From Nissolia schottii (Eukaryota > Streptophyta > Magnoliopsida > Fabales > Fabaceae): DNA of 64,000 nucleotides. Position numbers and translations under genes: made by a program. Positions 31,734 to 44,725 of this stretch are shown piece after piece; the first letter of the stretch is position 1; each line of letters begins with the position of its first letter. A model generated the notes under the pieces. That model made no database searches, had not been told where the DNA came from, and saw only the letters and a program-made list of their open reading frames with translations. The stretch lies in the NCBI GenBank assembly GCA_003254905.1, contig QANU01105760.1, positions 1 through 64,000 on the forward strand. Direction: 5' to 3'.

Positions 31734-32780
31734 TGTTACTTGGTGTACAAGCTAGTTGAGTTAGTTATTAGAAGTAACAAATTCTGTTATAGAAGCAACA
31801 AACATTGACTTGTATATATACTACTTGGTTGATCAAAGCCAGTGCTTTTGATAATAATAATAATATTCACACAGTTTTCATTCACTCCTTTTCTCTTTGC
31901 TTTCTCTCTGGTCATTTTCATTGTGTTTCATTTTCTGGTGCTTCTCGGTTGATGCTGTTGCTCCAAGCATGGCTGCATTCTAGTTCCTCACGGTTTATGA
32001 TATGGTATCACTCGCAAACCTGCACCACCATTACGCTTCCGCCATCACAGGTTTATCATTTCAATTCTTCTCATTTCACTGATTGATGTCCACACTTATC
32101 GCTGAAACTTCAAAGTTCTTCTGAACTGTGAAATTTCTGAAAATGGTGATTGTGGCTGAACTCTCCTGCGATCTTGGTGTTGTTCTTTACACCTTGAGAT
32201 TGCTAAAATCGTGAGAGGTAATCACATCAGTGTTTCATCCATCCCTCACAGATCTTTCAGCCTCTTCAATTGTTGGAATTTCTGTTTTCTATGCTTTCTA
32301 AAATTCAAGTTTTCTTGAACCTGTGAAATTCTTGCTACTTGCTTTTCTTTGCAATTTTTCTTTGAACAAATTCATGGAGACCTCCAATCAGGATCAAAAC
32401 AATTCTGAAAGACAGAATCAAGATTCTCTTCTCCAACAACTTCAACACTTGCAGCAACTACTGCAATTGAACAATGCTTCAAATATGCAACCAAGTGATC
32501 CAACCTTGGATCCATACTACTTACATCCTGGAGAAAATCCAGGCGCCTCATTGATCACCACAATCCTCACTCCTCATAACTACCACACCTGGGAAAGGGC
32601 AATGAAGCTTGCCCTGAAAGGCAAGAACAAGTTAAAGTTCATTGATGGAACAATTGTTAAACCATCTGCAACAGATCCTTTATATGCAGCTTGGGATAGA
32701 TGTAACACATACATCTTATCATGGATCACAAAATCTCTAAATCCTGAAATCTACCAAAGTGTCATTTGGATAGATAGGAA
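31734..32780 (+). mobile_element. Copia retrotransposon remnant: 5' LTR, primer site and gag start
   Basis: An LTR-like stretch begins TGTTACTTGGTGTACAAGC (31734) and has a TATATATACT box near 31815. It ends before TGGTATCA (32003-32010), the primer-binding site for initiator tRNA-Met. A gag-like frame from ATG 32373 reads METSNQDQNNSERQNQDSLL, then the conserved YYLHPGENPGASLITTILTP and NYHTWERAMKLALKGKNKLK motifs of the Copia gag N-terminus, up to QSVIWID at about 32775. The rest of gag-pol is missing: after this point the frame runs into unrelated sequence. Confidence 0.8.
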
Positions 32781-33329
32781 ACTCCCTTTCCTGAGGCCAC
32801 TGCGAAAAGCTTCTCTTGATAGCAAACCACCAGGTGAGAGAGAGGGGCCAAGTAGGCTAGATCCGAGATAGAAAAAGGGGTTTTGGGTTGCAAGTATAGA
32901 GAAGGTAGGAAACCTAACGTGGGGAAAGGGTGCTTTGTTAGGATGAGCAGGGATCTTGGACCAATAGGAATAAGTAGAGTAAGAAGAAAGGATGGTGGTA
33001 CAGGGGCAGACAGAGGAAGACAGCGGAGGAGAGGGAAGGTAAGAAGGAGAAGGCAGTAAGAAAAGGGAGCATGGACAAGAGAGAGGGATAGATACAAACA
33101 CATACACCAGAGGGAGGAGGCATTCTAGGAAAGCTATAGTGACTGAATCCCAAAAAATCATCCCCTAAAAAGCTTTGGCGGTAGCGTTTTCCGTACAAGT
33201 ATCACTCCAAGGCTTGGCATTGGTTTCTCTTAGTTGGTTTCGCCGTGGTCAATTCCTTCTCTAAGCTTACGAATCATAATCACTCTCAAAGATTAGAAGC
33301 TTAGCGTCTCTAATCGGCGTTTAAATTTT
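32781..33329. other. Unassigned repeat-like tract
   Basis: Purine-rich on the plus strand (32830-33110). Overlapping minus-strand ORFs here are low-complexity Leu/Ser/Pro-rich and are judged to be chance. Confidence 0.4.
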
Positions 33330-34030
33330 TTTTTGTCCAAAACACTGGCATATGCCTTGTTTAGCACATCTAGGCTTGTTTGGATGTATGAGCATTGTCA
33401 AGCTAAGTGACCATTGATTGGTCGACAAAGCTAATAATAGCATGGAGAAGGAGTTGGTCTTGACGCCTCCACAGATGAGAGGCAAGAGCAGCAGCTAGAT
33501 AGGATGGTGCCATCCACAAATCCAATAAGATCATATCCAACAACGAGAGCATTGAGTTGGACTCTCCAAGGCAGAAAATTGGAACCATTTAGCGTAGTGG
33601 AATTTTGGGTGTTAAGAACAATGATAAGGTTGTTTGCAGGGTGCTCAAGTTGTTGATTGGAATTGAGATTTGGGTTAGGATCGGGATTGGGATCAGACGT
33701 GGATTGAGGAGAAGACATGACTAGATCGGGAAGAAAAAAAAGAAGCTGTGAAGCAGAAGGCTAAGCTGAATGTATATATTTTGTATTGATTTGATTGTGC
33801 TAATTACATTGCAATATATAAACAATAGTCCTAACGATAATTTAAAACAATTCAAATTTACAATGCTTGATATCTACAAGCAAACAGCTCGAGCTGGATG
33901 GATAGAATCAAGTGGGATTCAGTCGTGTAGCAGCTGGACATGTATCTTGTTGTGGAGCATTTCTAGCTTTATTCAAGTTTGTATCAGAATCCTTCAAACT
34001 TAGTGTTTCATTCGAATGCATTGTTAACTA
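33330..34030 (-). mobile_element. Second Copia remnant (gag start and LTR-like leader), minus strand
   Basis: From ATG 33718 the minus strand reads MSSPQSTSDPNPDPNPNLNS, then LNGSNFLPWRVQLNALVVGY and DLIGFVDGT. After a frameshift it continues HLWRRQDQLLLHAII and, with stops, a HTSKQA.. segment. This is a Copia gag N-terminus of a different family from 32373. Upstream on the same strand (33750-34030) is an LTR-like stretch with a TTTATATATT box. Pol is absent. It lies head-to-head in opposite orientation to the other remnant. Confidence 0.7.
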
Positions 34031-35809
34031 ATTTGAATGAATATTTGAAATGCCATGTGCTTCTATAAATGATATCTTGGGATTCCATCAGCCAAGATGG
34101 GAATTGATTTCAGATTAAGATGCATTAGTTTTAAGTTAAGATGCATGGCTCTTTTTTTTTTTTCCTTTCGCAAAGGCTAGCATTTTTGCCTACATCAACC
34201 AATTCTGAATTCCAGGCTGAGTATCTAGGAGTAGGACATCACAGATAAAGAGAAACATGAAGTTGTGTTAATGAGGCAATCTGATATGTGCAAGAAGATC
34301 ACGTATTACTATAGTGGAGGGTTTTCTTATAATAATCAAAATGGCAGCACGATGCCATTCACTCAAATTATTGCATGCACAACAAGGTTATCAAACTATC
34401 GAATAAATTAGGGATAAACTCTCAAGTTCACTATTTTAGTCAAAATTTAACTTTTTAAGTCTTAAAACACATTTTTCAAAAATCATTCTTAATTAAGATT
34501 TCTAAGTAAAATATCTTAACATCTTGACTTATTTTAAAATTTAATTTATAACATTATAAAATTTTGATGTTATTTTTTAATGCAATATTAATTTATTTGT
34601 TGGTACTTTATGACATTTTTGCCTAATTATGACTTTAAAATGATATTTTAACTTATATTTTATTTTACTATAATTTTAGTATATTATATTAATGCATTAT
34701 AAATATTTTTTATTAATATTTTTATAATAAGTAAACTCTTACAAGTTTACCTATATTTCACAAGTTTAAATAAACTAAAGTTTTAAAGCACAGCACAATT
34801 AATGCATGCTAAATAAAGGGTTATTCATCTTAAGGAACCAAATCCCTTGAAAATATAGCTAGTACAATTGATTTTAATGTTTACGCACTCCACTCAACAT
34901 GTAATAAATTAACAATGTTACACTGCAAAAGAAAAACCTAAAATTTTTAACAAAATTCGTTATAGTTACTATTAGATGAAATGATGTGATGAAAATTTCT
35001 TACTTGAATACAAAACTAACTCTTCGCTTTAAACACACACACAAAATAAATATCACCTTTATTGTGTTCTATCAAGTATTTTTAAGTCAAACCAACTAAA
35101 ACTCACATTTATTATTTATTATGTATGTGCTCAAAAGTGATGTTACTCGTGTTTAAATAAGAATTTTTCATGATGTGACAAGGTTAGGAGTCACTTATTC
35201 AACGGCATATCATTTTCGACAACTAATTTCAGTGAGGTTTTTTCCCTCAACATTTTTCTTAAAATAGAGCAAATTAGCATAGCTGTATTGCACATATAAA
35301 GTTATATAGCCGACTAGAGTTGCAAATATGATTGCATCCAAACTTGAGATTAGAAAAAAGTTCTAATGGGGCCACTTGAATTCAAACGCGGTGCACTCAG
35401 TGATTGTGATTTATAGCAGTAAGTCATGCAGGTAGACGTAGGAAACCACATGGAATAATGCTGCAATGATTGGATCAGAAAAATGATTTCGATGGTGATC
35501 CTTCATCATGCTCAGATAACCAAACAGCTATACACTAAAAAAACTTTAATTCAACTATGTAGTTCCACAACAAATGGCCAAGAAAGCTAATAACTAGTAT
35601 CAAGAGAGAGTGCATGAGGGATGAAACCAGCAGAAATAACTTCACAAGATAATTTGATAAATTATGGTCAGAGAACCACTAACAGGCTTTGGTAGCTCCA
35701 CCTGCTGACATGAGAGGATGGCCATGGTGAACCATGTCCAAAAGCCCACTCACATACTCATAACCATTAACGTGTGATAAATAAAAGGTAACACTACCGT
35801 AGTGTATTT
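34031..35809. other. Intergenic DNA, with a weak repeat at 34395-34795
   Basis: AT-rich. The stretch 34395-34795 includes AAACTCTTACAAGTTTACC, related to the strings at 15865 and 60485. No gene recognised. The right end would carry the 3' untranslated region of the NAP-related gene. Confidence 0.5.
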
Positions 35810-38800
35810 TCAATTGCCTTCGTCATCATCATCCTCATCATCATCTTGATCATCATCGTCAGAGTCATCCTCATCATCATCATTTTCCTGCAAGTGAGAA
35901 ATATGCTTATAATACAGGACATGATAATATTTGCATCTACTATTTCAAAAGTTGTAATGTAAATAAATCAAATGCAAAGTCAAAATGAATGAGATCCTTT
36001 AAGAATGATTCTTAGGAAAAGCAACTGCTTAGTTTTGACTTTGGAAAAAATGTCACTGACTGCATTTAATGTTGGGCGAAGGCCATCCTCTTTTTCGGCC
36101 CATAAGAAACATTGCACAGAAAAATCAGTAAGTTGATAAGCAAGAAATTTTAACACAAACATTGATACTTAAATGCAAATTTCATGCCAGTTTCTCAAAG
36201 CAATGCATCCACTAAAGCATTGTTGGTTTCGCCTCAAGTGAATATAACATACTCTATAATTAAGATTTCAAAACTACCCACAGAAATTAACATAGTGGCT
36301 CCTTAACCCTTGAGGAGGGTGATGAATGAAGAAGAAATAGGGAAAACAAAAAAGGAGGAAATATGAAAAATACAATATGAGAGACATATAGCTAATAAAA
36401 CCCAATAAAGAAAAATTTCACAGTTCAATATTGCTTGAAAAAAGAAGCAGCCTTGCCTATCCATGTCTGATAAATACTCAACCATGGATCAGAAAAGTGA
36501 TACAAGAAACTTGGCCAATTACAATCCATGAGTAAGCAATAGCACTTTTTAGTATTAAATCTGAGTACTTGTAAACTAGTATTAAAAGAAATATTTATAT
36601 TCCTAAAACATATGTCAATCCTCCATGCTTTTTCTTAAAAAAATGAAACTTCAATTACCTCATCATTAGCTTCATCAACATCCTCTTCATCAGGATCCTC
36701 CTGTTCCCCGTAAATCATAAACATAACAAAAATAAAACATGGAGGGTAACAATGAAATAAGAAATAGCGGAGTAAAATAAATGAAGATGTGAAATCTGAA
36801 AGTATTTTTGTTAATCAAAATAGAGAAGGTACAAACATATAAAACTGAAAGTTAACTAACATTGTTGAAATAAGTGAGCGGATTTGGCCATAAATCATCC
36901 TTGATTAATTCTGCAACCTGCTATTTAGAGTGAAATATTAAACTCGAATTAATGTGAAGCAGAAAATGGAAGTAAAAGAAATATAACAATTGTGTAGTAT
37001 AGAGACACGAAACCTATGGCAGAAATGACAATTCTAGATAGAACTTTACAAGACGAGAAGAAAAATATACCTCATCATGAATGTCATCCATATCATCTTT
37101 CTGCTCACAGTCACTAAACCAACTAAAGAAACTGCATTTAATAGCCCAAGAAATTAAGTTCTGTGAAGTATTTAAACCATGAAGCATTTGGAAAAGTAGC
37201 CTGAACAATATAATTCCGTTAAATACATCAACTAACAATTAATCAACAAGAAAAGCTTTCTAATTATGCCTTCCTTAAATTTATTCTGTTATCATTTAAA
37301 AAGAAGCTCATCCAAGAATAATAAGTGAACTAATATACAAAACAAGTATGTATCATGAACACGACTTTCTTGGTTAACAATACTTCTGTACAAAAAGAAT
37401 AAATAAATAATAGGGTTAATTAAGTTTTTAGTCCCTGTAATATTGAAAAGTTTGGTTTTAGTCCCTGTATAAAAGTTTTAGTCCCTGAAAAATTGAAAAG
37501 TTTGGTTTTAGTCCCTGGAGTTGTATGAAGGTTGACCGTGCTGACGTGGACGCGTCAGGTGCTGACGCGGCTCTGATGCGGCGCGCCACGCAAGATGCCA
37601 CGTGGCATACCCAAAACCCAACCCATGACCCGNNNNNNNNNNNNNNNNNNNNNNNNNNNNNNNNNNNNNNNNNNNNNNNNNNNNNNNNNNNNNNNNNNNN
37701 NNNNNNNNNNNNNNNNNNNNNNNNNNNNNNNNNNNNNNNNNNNNNNNNNNNNNNNNNNNNNNNNNNNNNNNNNNNNNNNNNNNNNNNNNNNNNNNNNNNN
37801 NNNNNNNNNNNNNNNNNNNNNNNNNNNNNNNNNNNNNNNNNNNNNNNNNNNNNNNNNNNNNNNNNNNNNNNNNNNNNNNNNNNNNNNNNNNNNNNNNNNN
37901 NNNNNNNNNNNNNNNNNNNNNNNNNNNNNNNNNNNNNNNNNNNNNNNNNNNNNNNNNNNNNNNNNNNNNNNNNNNNNNNNNNNNNNNNNNNNNNNNNNNN
38001 NNNNNNNNNNNNNNNNNNNNNNNNNNNNNNNNNNNNNNNNNNNNNNNNNNNNNNNNNNNNNNNNNNNNNNNNNNNNNNNNNNNNNNNNNNNNNNNNNNNN
38101 NNNNNNNNNNNNNNNNNNNNNNNNNNNNNNNNNNNNNNNNNNNNNNNNNNNNNNNNNNNNNNNNNNNNNNNNNNNNNNNNNNNNNNNNNNNNNNNNNNNN
38201 NNNNNNNNNNNNNNNNNNNNNNNNNNNNNNNNNNNNNNNNNNNNNNNNNNNNNNNNNNNNNNNNNNNNNNNNNNNNNNNNNNNNNNNNNNNNNNNNNNNN
38301 NNNNNNNNNNNNNNNNNNNNNNNNNNNNNNNNNNNNNNNNNNNNNNNNNNNNNNNNNNNNNNNNNNNNNNNNNNNNNNNNNNNNNNNNNNNNNNNNNNNN
38401 NNNNNNNNNNNNNNNNNNNNNNNNNNNNNNNNNNNNNNNNNNNNNNNNNNNNNNNNNNNNNNNNNNNNNNNNNNNNNNNNNNNNNNNNNNNNNNNNNNNN
38501 NNNNNNNNNNNNNNNNNNNNNNNNNNNNNNNNNNNNNNNNNNNNNNNNNNNNNNNNNNNNNNNTGACAGAGATGAGGGGAGGAGATAGGGGCTGGGGAGG
38601 AAAATGTCTTTTTTTTATTTTAATTTTAATTTTAAAAATGGGTCGGGTCAGGCGGGTCGCGGGTCATGGGTTGGGTTTTGGGTATGCCATGTGGCATCCT
38701 GCGTGGCACGCCGCATCAGCGCCGCGTCAGCACCTGACGCGTCCACGTCAGCACGGTCAACCCTCATACAACTCCAGGGACTAAAACCAAACTTTTCAAT

Positions 38801-40285
38801 TTTTCAGGGACTAAAACTTTTATACAGGGACTAAAACCAAACTTTTCAATATTACAGCGACTAAAAACTTAATTAACCCTAAATAATAAATAAATAAAGA
38901 CACCAACCTGATATCAAAAGGAGTCCGCTTGTTCCCTTTCTTCTCATGATTGACTCCATTGGGTATGCCCTGCACATTTAAGGATTATGTTTCAAAGTAA
39001 AACAATAAAAATAAAAACTGCCGGTGCTGATGAGGGAAAAAAAGTGAAACTCAGTACCTTTCCCTCTTTCCATTTTATGGGGGTGGCAGTAATCTTTGTT
39101 GTTCCTTCTTCAAGGAAAGTAAAGGTCTTTGTAAGCTTTGTATCCTCAAAATAGGGATTGGGCTTGAAATTCTGAATAAGAAATAATTAAAAACTGGTTG
39201 TTCTTCAATAAACTGAACAGTTCACAACTTCATGCAGACTATAATTTTTCATACCCATAAGTAATTTGCAGATCAATTCTATAAAGATGCACCACTTAAG
39301 AGAGGCGTAATGTAACTTACAAGGGTGATTGTGTAGCCTGATTTGACATCTTTATTATCTTCAACCTCAAGAGAATCCAAATACTTAAATATCTATCAAA
39401 TAAGGGGTCAGCGATGAATTAAAGTTATACACAAGGTACCATCACCGAGTAACAAAGGTGGAAAAAAAAAAAAGCACTTCCATGGAACCTTCACAACAAC
39501 ACTGAGTAACTTCCAGAAGAAATTAAAGAAACTGAAATGTAACAACAGCGGAACTTTAGAGGCCAAACCTTTTGATCTTCCTCGTTGAGAAGCTCACCAA
39601 GGGTAGGATGGCTCAGAAACTGCACAAGGAGAACAAAATAAAAATAAAAAACCAAATAAACTAAACATTTTAAACCATCATACTAACAAATTATGCAAAA
39701 TTAAACCATCTAAGATAAAAAAGAAGAAGAAAAGAAAACTCACAGCATTCAACCAGAAGTCAGGCATAGATTTGATTATCTCATTTCGCTGGTCGTAAAC
39801 TGGCTTCCTTATCTCATTGTACTTCTGCTCTATCTCCAGCACTTTATCACTTGCCTCCTCATTGATCTACAACCACGCTCAAATTCACCATCAAAAGGAA
39901 CAAAACAACAACGAATTAATCGTTACTCATGATTTATAAATACAATAATTCAATTACACTAGGTTTGCCACCATCAAAAAAAATAAAAAAAAAATCAGTC
40001 GTTGCTGATGATTCATAAATAAATAGAATTCAATTACACTAGGTTTACGCGATTTGGAGAACGAAGGGAATTACATTACTGTTTTAGAACGGAAATGGAA
40101 AACCTAAAAATGAACTAAAAGGTTGAATCAATCAGCGAGAAATTGACGAGATATATGTAAACCTTTTCGAGCTCGTCTTGGATCTCCTGCAACTTCTCGA
40201 TGGAGAGGACGAGTTCTCCGTCAATCTCCTCCAAATTGTCGCCCTTCTCGGCAACTTTCTGCTTCTTCGTCCTGTCAGCTACCAT
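35810..40285 (-). CDS. NRP1: SET/NAP-related histone chaperone (NRP1/NRP2 type)
   Basis: Ten exons: 40285-40163, 39866-39744, 39619-39569, 39392-39321, 39171-39058, 38969-38908, 37131-37071, 36917-36861, 36700-36659 and 35887-35810. They join in phase into 260 residues, all with GT/AG introns. The N-terminus ([17 protein letters not shown]..) is the long dimerisation helix. The body carries the NAP/SET earmuff signatures [45 protein letters not shown] and [13 protein letters not shown], and the last 40 or so residues are almost all Asp/Glu. The family binds histones H2A/H2B in the nucleus and acts in chromatin assembly, recombination and root growth control. Length and exon phases match the plant family. 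Intron 6 (37132-38907) carries a MULE with a sequence gap, and exons on both sides are intact. Orthology to Arabidopsis NRP1 (At1g74560) rather than NRP2 rests on the neighbours and is an inference. Confidence 0.95.
37413..38879. mobile_element. Mutator-like element with ~220-bp TIRs in NRP intron 6
   Basis: Arms 37413-37632 and about 38660-38879 are inverted copies with only a handful of mismatches, starting GGGTTAATTAAGTTTTTAG as in the small element at 29128. TAAATAATA is repeated exactly at 37404-37412 and 38880-38888 (9-bp TSD). The arms are GC-rich inside (TGACGTGGACGCGTCAG). The interior is an assembly gap, so its size and gene content are unknown. Confidence 0.92.
37633..38563. other. 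Assembly gap, 931 N
   Basis: Falls wholly inside the long-TIR element. Long ORFs reported across it are artefacts of the N run. Confidence 0.99.
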
Positions 40286-41384
40286 CTTTCAAGTGCCTCT
40301 GTTATCTCTCTGTTCGACGAGTGAAGTGAAGAGCCAAAAAGTGGTTAGGGTTTTTGGGGTTTATGCTTTTTATACACTGGTTAGCACGAATCGGCTATCG
40401 CGTGACAAGTGTCCGATGCGGGGGTACTTTCGTTATTTCGCGTCTGGGTGACGTGGACGGTCGGTCGGGGGAAACTCCATTTTTTGATTTTGTCTCTCGA
40501 CTAGATACGATAATAATACATACCTTTTGTAGAGATCGATTTAGGGAAACGAATGAGATGTTGCGGGCAATGCTTTTAGGGGAGTGTGCAAAGGTCTAGT
40601 TTGAAGTTGATGAATCAATTTGTTCTTTAACAAAAATAATTTTGGTTAGTCAAGTTAGTTTTTTTTTATGTTTAGATACATTTAGTTAAACACATTTTTT
40701 AGAGGTGTGGTGAAACTTTGCACGTGCCGAGGGAGAGCAATTATGGACAAAATGCATGTATTGATGGAGGGTAACCAGGGACGAAATGCTGAGTGTAAGG
40801 TGGGAGAGTGAAACACGTTTTTTGGGTGCAGTGAAATAGGTTTAATGGTAACACATCATTTTATTAATGTTCACATAAACGGTCTTTGTTAGACATCTTA
40901 AACAAGGAGTTAACATGTCTTACTTATAGATGAACTAATTTAGCTGATTTTAAATTCTGGAAGGATCAATTTGGAATATTACTCTTGCTTTTGTAAACCA
41001 AACAAGCTCTTTTAAGGCTATCTAAGTTAGTATATCTAGCCAAATGGGTATTTAAACTCTTTTTATGGTAAAAAATTTATATGATTTAATTGTGCCCAAA
41101 ATTTTGTATCAAGAATAGAAGAAAAAGATAGCGAAAATCCACATAAAGAAATCTAATTTTCTATGAACCCTCAACAAATAAGACATATTAATCAAGTATA
41201 TCAACTCTATATTTACTGTCCCCGTGCTTTCTTGGCTGTAAATATATTGATTCCAATTCACATGTTATTAGAATTGATTGTAATTCAACCTAAAAGCTAC
41301 CTCATGAAGCGAGTTCTTCAAGCTCTTACAAAAGCTATAATGACTATATCTTTAACACAAGTAGAAGTAGCATTTTGTGAGGTG
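40286..41384. other. Intergenic region, NRP promoter side
   Basis: Upstream of the minus-strand NRP gene. No gene recognised; short ORFs at 40200-40599 overlap the NRP first exon antisense or run on by chance. Confidence 0.5.
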
Positions 41385-44300
41385 TCACTGTGAGCTTGTG
41401 GTGTTGTCACCTGCAACCCAGTACTGCTTCACAGCAAACAAGACCTTCTCTGAAACAAGTGGACCATCCTCATGATCCACCATCTTGGTCTTCCATCTCA
41501 TTCCCTTCACTATTCTTTTGACCTGCATTAGCACACCTACTTGATCTCTGAATATTACTGTTCCTTCAGGCCTTAAAATTCGGTCCATCTCCAATAAAAT
41601 GTCTTCTGCACTGCATCTGTTTTGATTCATCATTTGAGTCAGGAAAAAACATGGTACATCACTAAATATTTGATATGATTGCTTGCCAGCCAATTTGTAA
41701 TTATCACTTTGGTTACGGATTTCATTCAGTCTACAAAGTGCTTAGCTAAGTATGTCTAGCCATGAAAATTTGCAATTAATCTTAAGGTATTAATGAAAAA
41801 TAAACAAGATAAAGAAAACTTACATATTTTTGTACAAGCTGAAAACATCGTTTGCATGGATTAGATCATAAGTCCTTGGATATGATGAGAAGGCTTCACA
41901 CCTGGCAGAATATGGAAATTTATTAAACAGAACAACTTTCTAATTAGATGAGAAGGCAAACTCTATTTACTATTCATAAACCAGCTAAGTTCAACATTTA
42001 GAATCTATATCCCTAACATTGCTGCTCTAAGTTCACATTAGATATCCCAGCAACATTTACAATAAAGTTTTGTTCTTTTTTAAGAAAACAGATTATCAAT
42101 GAAAGTTTCTATTAAATCACCAGAAATTAAACCATGTAATAGAAGTTACCAATCATGATAAATGCCAATCAATCCACGGTCGAATATAACGCCCAGCGTA
42201 GCTTTCTGAGAAATTGTGGGCACAACATTCATGACCCATAATTTGGGAGAATCCACGGCAGCAGCAAAACTTCCCAGACCAGCATTCATGTCCATGATGT
42301 TGCGATACCTTCCGGAGTCAATGATTTTGTTGACCCTCTTGTAAGCATTCACATGCTTCTTCCACAACCGGTTCTCCTCGATGAATGCCTCCACAGCTAT
42401 GCCGGGAACTGATCTGCTGCTTGTTCTGGAAGGAACAGCATTGAGTCTCTCTGGGAATGGCTTCCAAGAATCGTGGGCTACAGGACCAGGAGTTACACAC
42501 TTTTCCATCTTCTTGTACCTAGAAAATTGCAGGCCTTTCAGATAAGCATTGAAAAATTGAAACCAATAGTCCTATAATCCAGATGGTCCCCAGAAAAGCC
42601 CATGCTTCTGAAATACTCAGATTATCTTGAAAGATACTATTTTCCAAGGCATGAAATTCTTACACAAATGCAGAGTACAACAAGAACTAAGCCTTTTCCC
42701 ACTAGGTGTAGTAGTTGGCTACATAAATCATGTCTATCATTAGAAGTTAAGTCTACAATGCAGATAGAGTAAACCTCCAATTTTATTGGGAATTATTTCA
42801 ATGGCAAAGCTGGGTGATATGTTTGAAACTAGACACTGGCAAGTAACAGCTCAACACATAAAAGTTTTGTCAATTTTTCCAAAGGTTTTATATTTTCTTA
42901 TTCATGAAGTATGAAAAATGCAGAAAGTGAAGCAATTATTTCAGATTAAAATACACATCATCTTTCCATGTTGTAGAAAAGGGGGGAAAAATGTAGAAAG
43001 AGGGAGAAATTGAAATGAAGCAACTTACCAGACATCATCAGCATTTGTAGATTCACATATTATGGCTCGAGTATCTTGTTTACTGCATTCATCATAACTT
43101 GATGTTTTCCTCCAGATGGCAATGTCACCCTTTTCATATTTCTTTTCCCAGAAAAGAAGTTTAGCAACATCTTCAATCTTCCTTTGCTCAGCCTCAACTT
43201 CTGCCTCTGGACGCAGCCATTCTTGGTAGTTATTCTTCCAATTGATAGGTGGACCAGAAAGTATCCAGTAACCACCAGGTCTGAGAACTCGGTCAACTTC
43301 CATCATGTACATTCCATCTGTGCAAAAAAACAGATCCAAAAATTACAGTTTAAATATTTTTTGACTACCTAAAACCTGAAGTGCTTGATATCTGTTGAGG
43401 AACCACTGAACAGTAAAAACCAAACCAGAAAAGCAAGGTCATGATAAATCTGTATGCCATAATTTTTTGCTTCAAATAGTACTATAAATAGCTTTGAAGC
43501 CAATTTTTCAAGTTACTAATCTTGAATTTCACAGAAAATGTATGTTATATCATAAAAATATAGCATACATTTGCTTCAAATAGTTTGAACCACTATAATA
43601 TATGCTCTATCATAATGGCTTAAGGAATCATTTCCTAAAATGACACCATGAAACTTTATTAGTTTGACTAATGGAAATATTTCAAATTTCCTAAGCCAGG
43701 AACATGATAGTTATTCTCACCATCTCTGCCCCATGGAATCAAACAGTGAGAACAATGTGCCATGTCAAAAGATCCAGAAGGGAACGGCAGCTTTATGGTT
43801 CCAAGAACACCAATGATGGCTGGAACACCTCTTTCCATTGCAAATTGCACTTCAGCTTCATGAGGGTCCCTTGGTGCAATTGACATTGTGATCACATTTT
43901 TCTTAAACAAGTATGCACCCAAACTAGCAACCTAGCATCATCAATCACCAACAAATGAGGTAAAGTATACATATATGGAAGAATTCAGAAGCAGAAAGCT
44001 CCACTAGAAACTATTATGTTTATGGACTTCAAAGCTGATTGAACCATAACAAGGGTGCTTATTATGATCTAACTTACCCCACAGCCAGTATCTAATGCAG
44101 TTCTAACCATTCCATTGTCCAAGGGTACAATTGAGGCAATTTCATCAATGTAAGCATCCACTCCCTGAGGAAACTGCGCCCCTCTGCCACGAAATCTGAT
44201 AACATGACCATCATACTGTATCCAATTCTGCAAATCCTTCTCCGGTGTGAGCCTCTCGTGAGGAGCATTTGCATACGGAACATAGTCACGGCTCTTGGGC

Positions 44301-44725
44301 CAAGGGAACGGTGTTGTGTACCCTCTAGGAGCAGGTATGAGGCAATGCAGCTTTTCCTCTTGAGGAGGGCAATGCCTTTCTCTATAAATCATCTTTTCTT
44401 GTGGGAATGTCATTGCTAGAGTCTGATCATGGCAAGGCGTGTAATCGATGTAGTGATCGTCACATGGCTTGAACTCCTTGGCTTGTGCTTCTGAGTTATC
44501 ATGTGTTTCAGAATCATCATCAATGTGGTGAGTCTCATAGTTCATATCAGAGAGAATAGTGCAATCTGTCTTTTTGGTAACATCAAGGGCTATGCTATCT
44601 CCCTTTCCGAAACCACTTCGTTGCCATAAACCAAGTATGTAGAAGAAACCACACAAGCCAACTACAATGAAAACAGACATTGAGCTCTTTTTTCTGTTGT
44701 CTCCTGGTTTCCCTTTTGTTGCCAT
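41385..44725 (-). CDS. PMT-type putative SAM-dependent methyltransferase (Golgi, pectin)
   Basis: Six exons (44725-44078, 43931-43721, 43317-43029, 42518-42150, 41901-41824, 41616-41385) join in phase into 608 residues. The N-terminus is a type II Golgi anchor: a short basic cytosolic tail, then a membrane span at about residues 16-34 ([17 protein letters not shown]). The lumenal part has the PMT hallmarks: YTPCHD, RERHCP, the first SAM-binding motif ALDTGCG at residues 208-216 crossing the exon 1/2 junction, [22 protein letters not shown] (here FAMERG), [28 protein letters not shown], a second methyltransferase-like motif [14 protein letters not shown], and [10 protein letters not shown] near the end. 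Family members (QUA2, QUA3, CGR-like) act in homogalacturonan methylation in the Golgi. The exact paralogue and substrate cannot be told from the sequence; no lesion is seen. Confidence 0.95.

Noticed and set aside
32751-33198. Three overlapping minus-strand ORFs (86-136 residues) rich in Leu, Ser and Pro
   Set aside because: Translation of a purine-rich plus strand; no domain, beside retroelement debris.
37525-38784. Long ORFs of 323 and 419 residues across the N run
   Set aside because: They consist almost wholly of undetermined residues; the sequenced edges are MULE terminal repeats.
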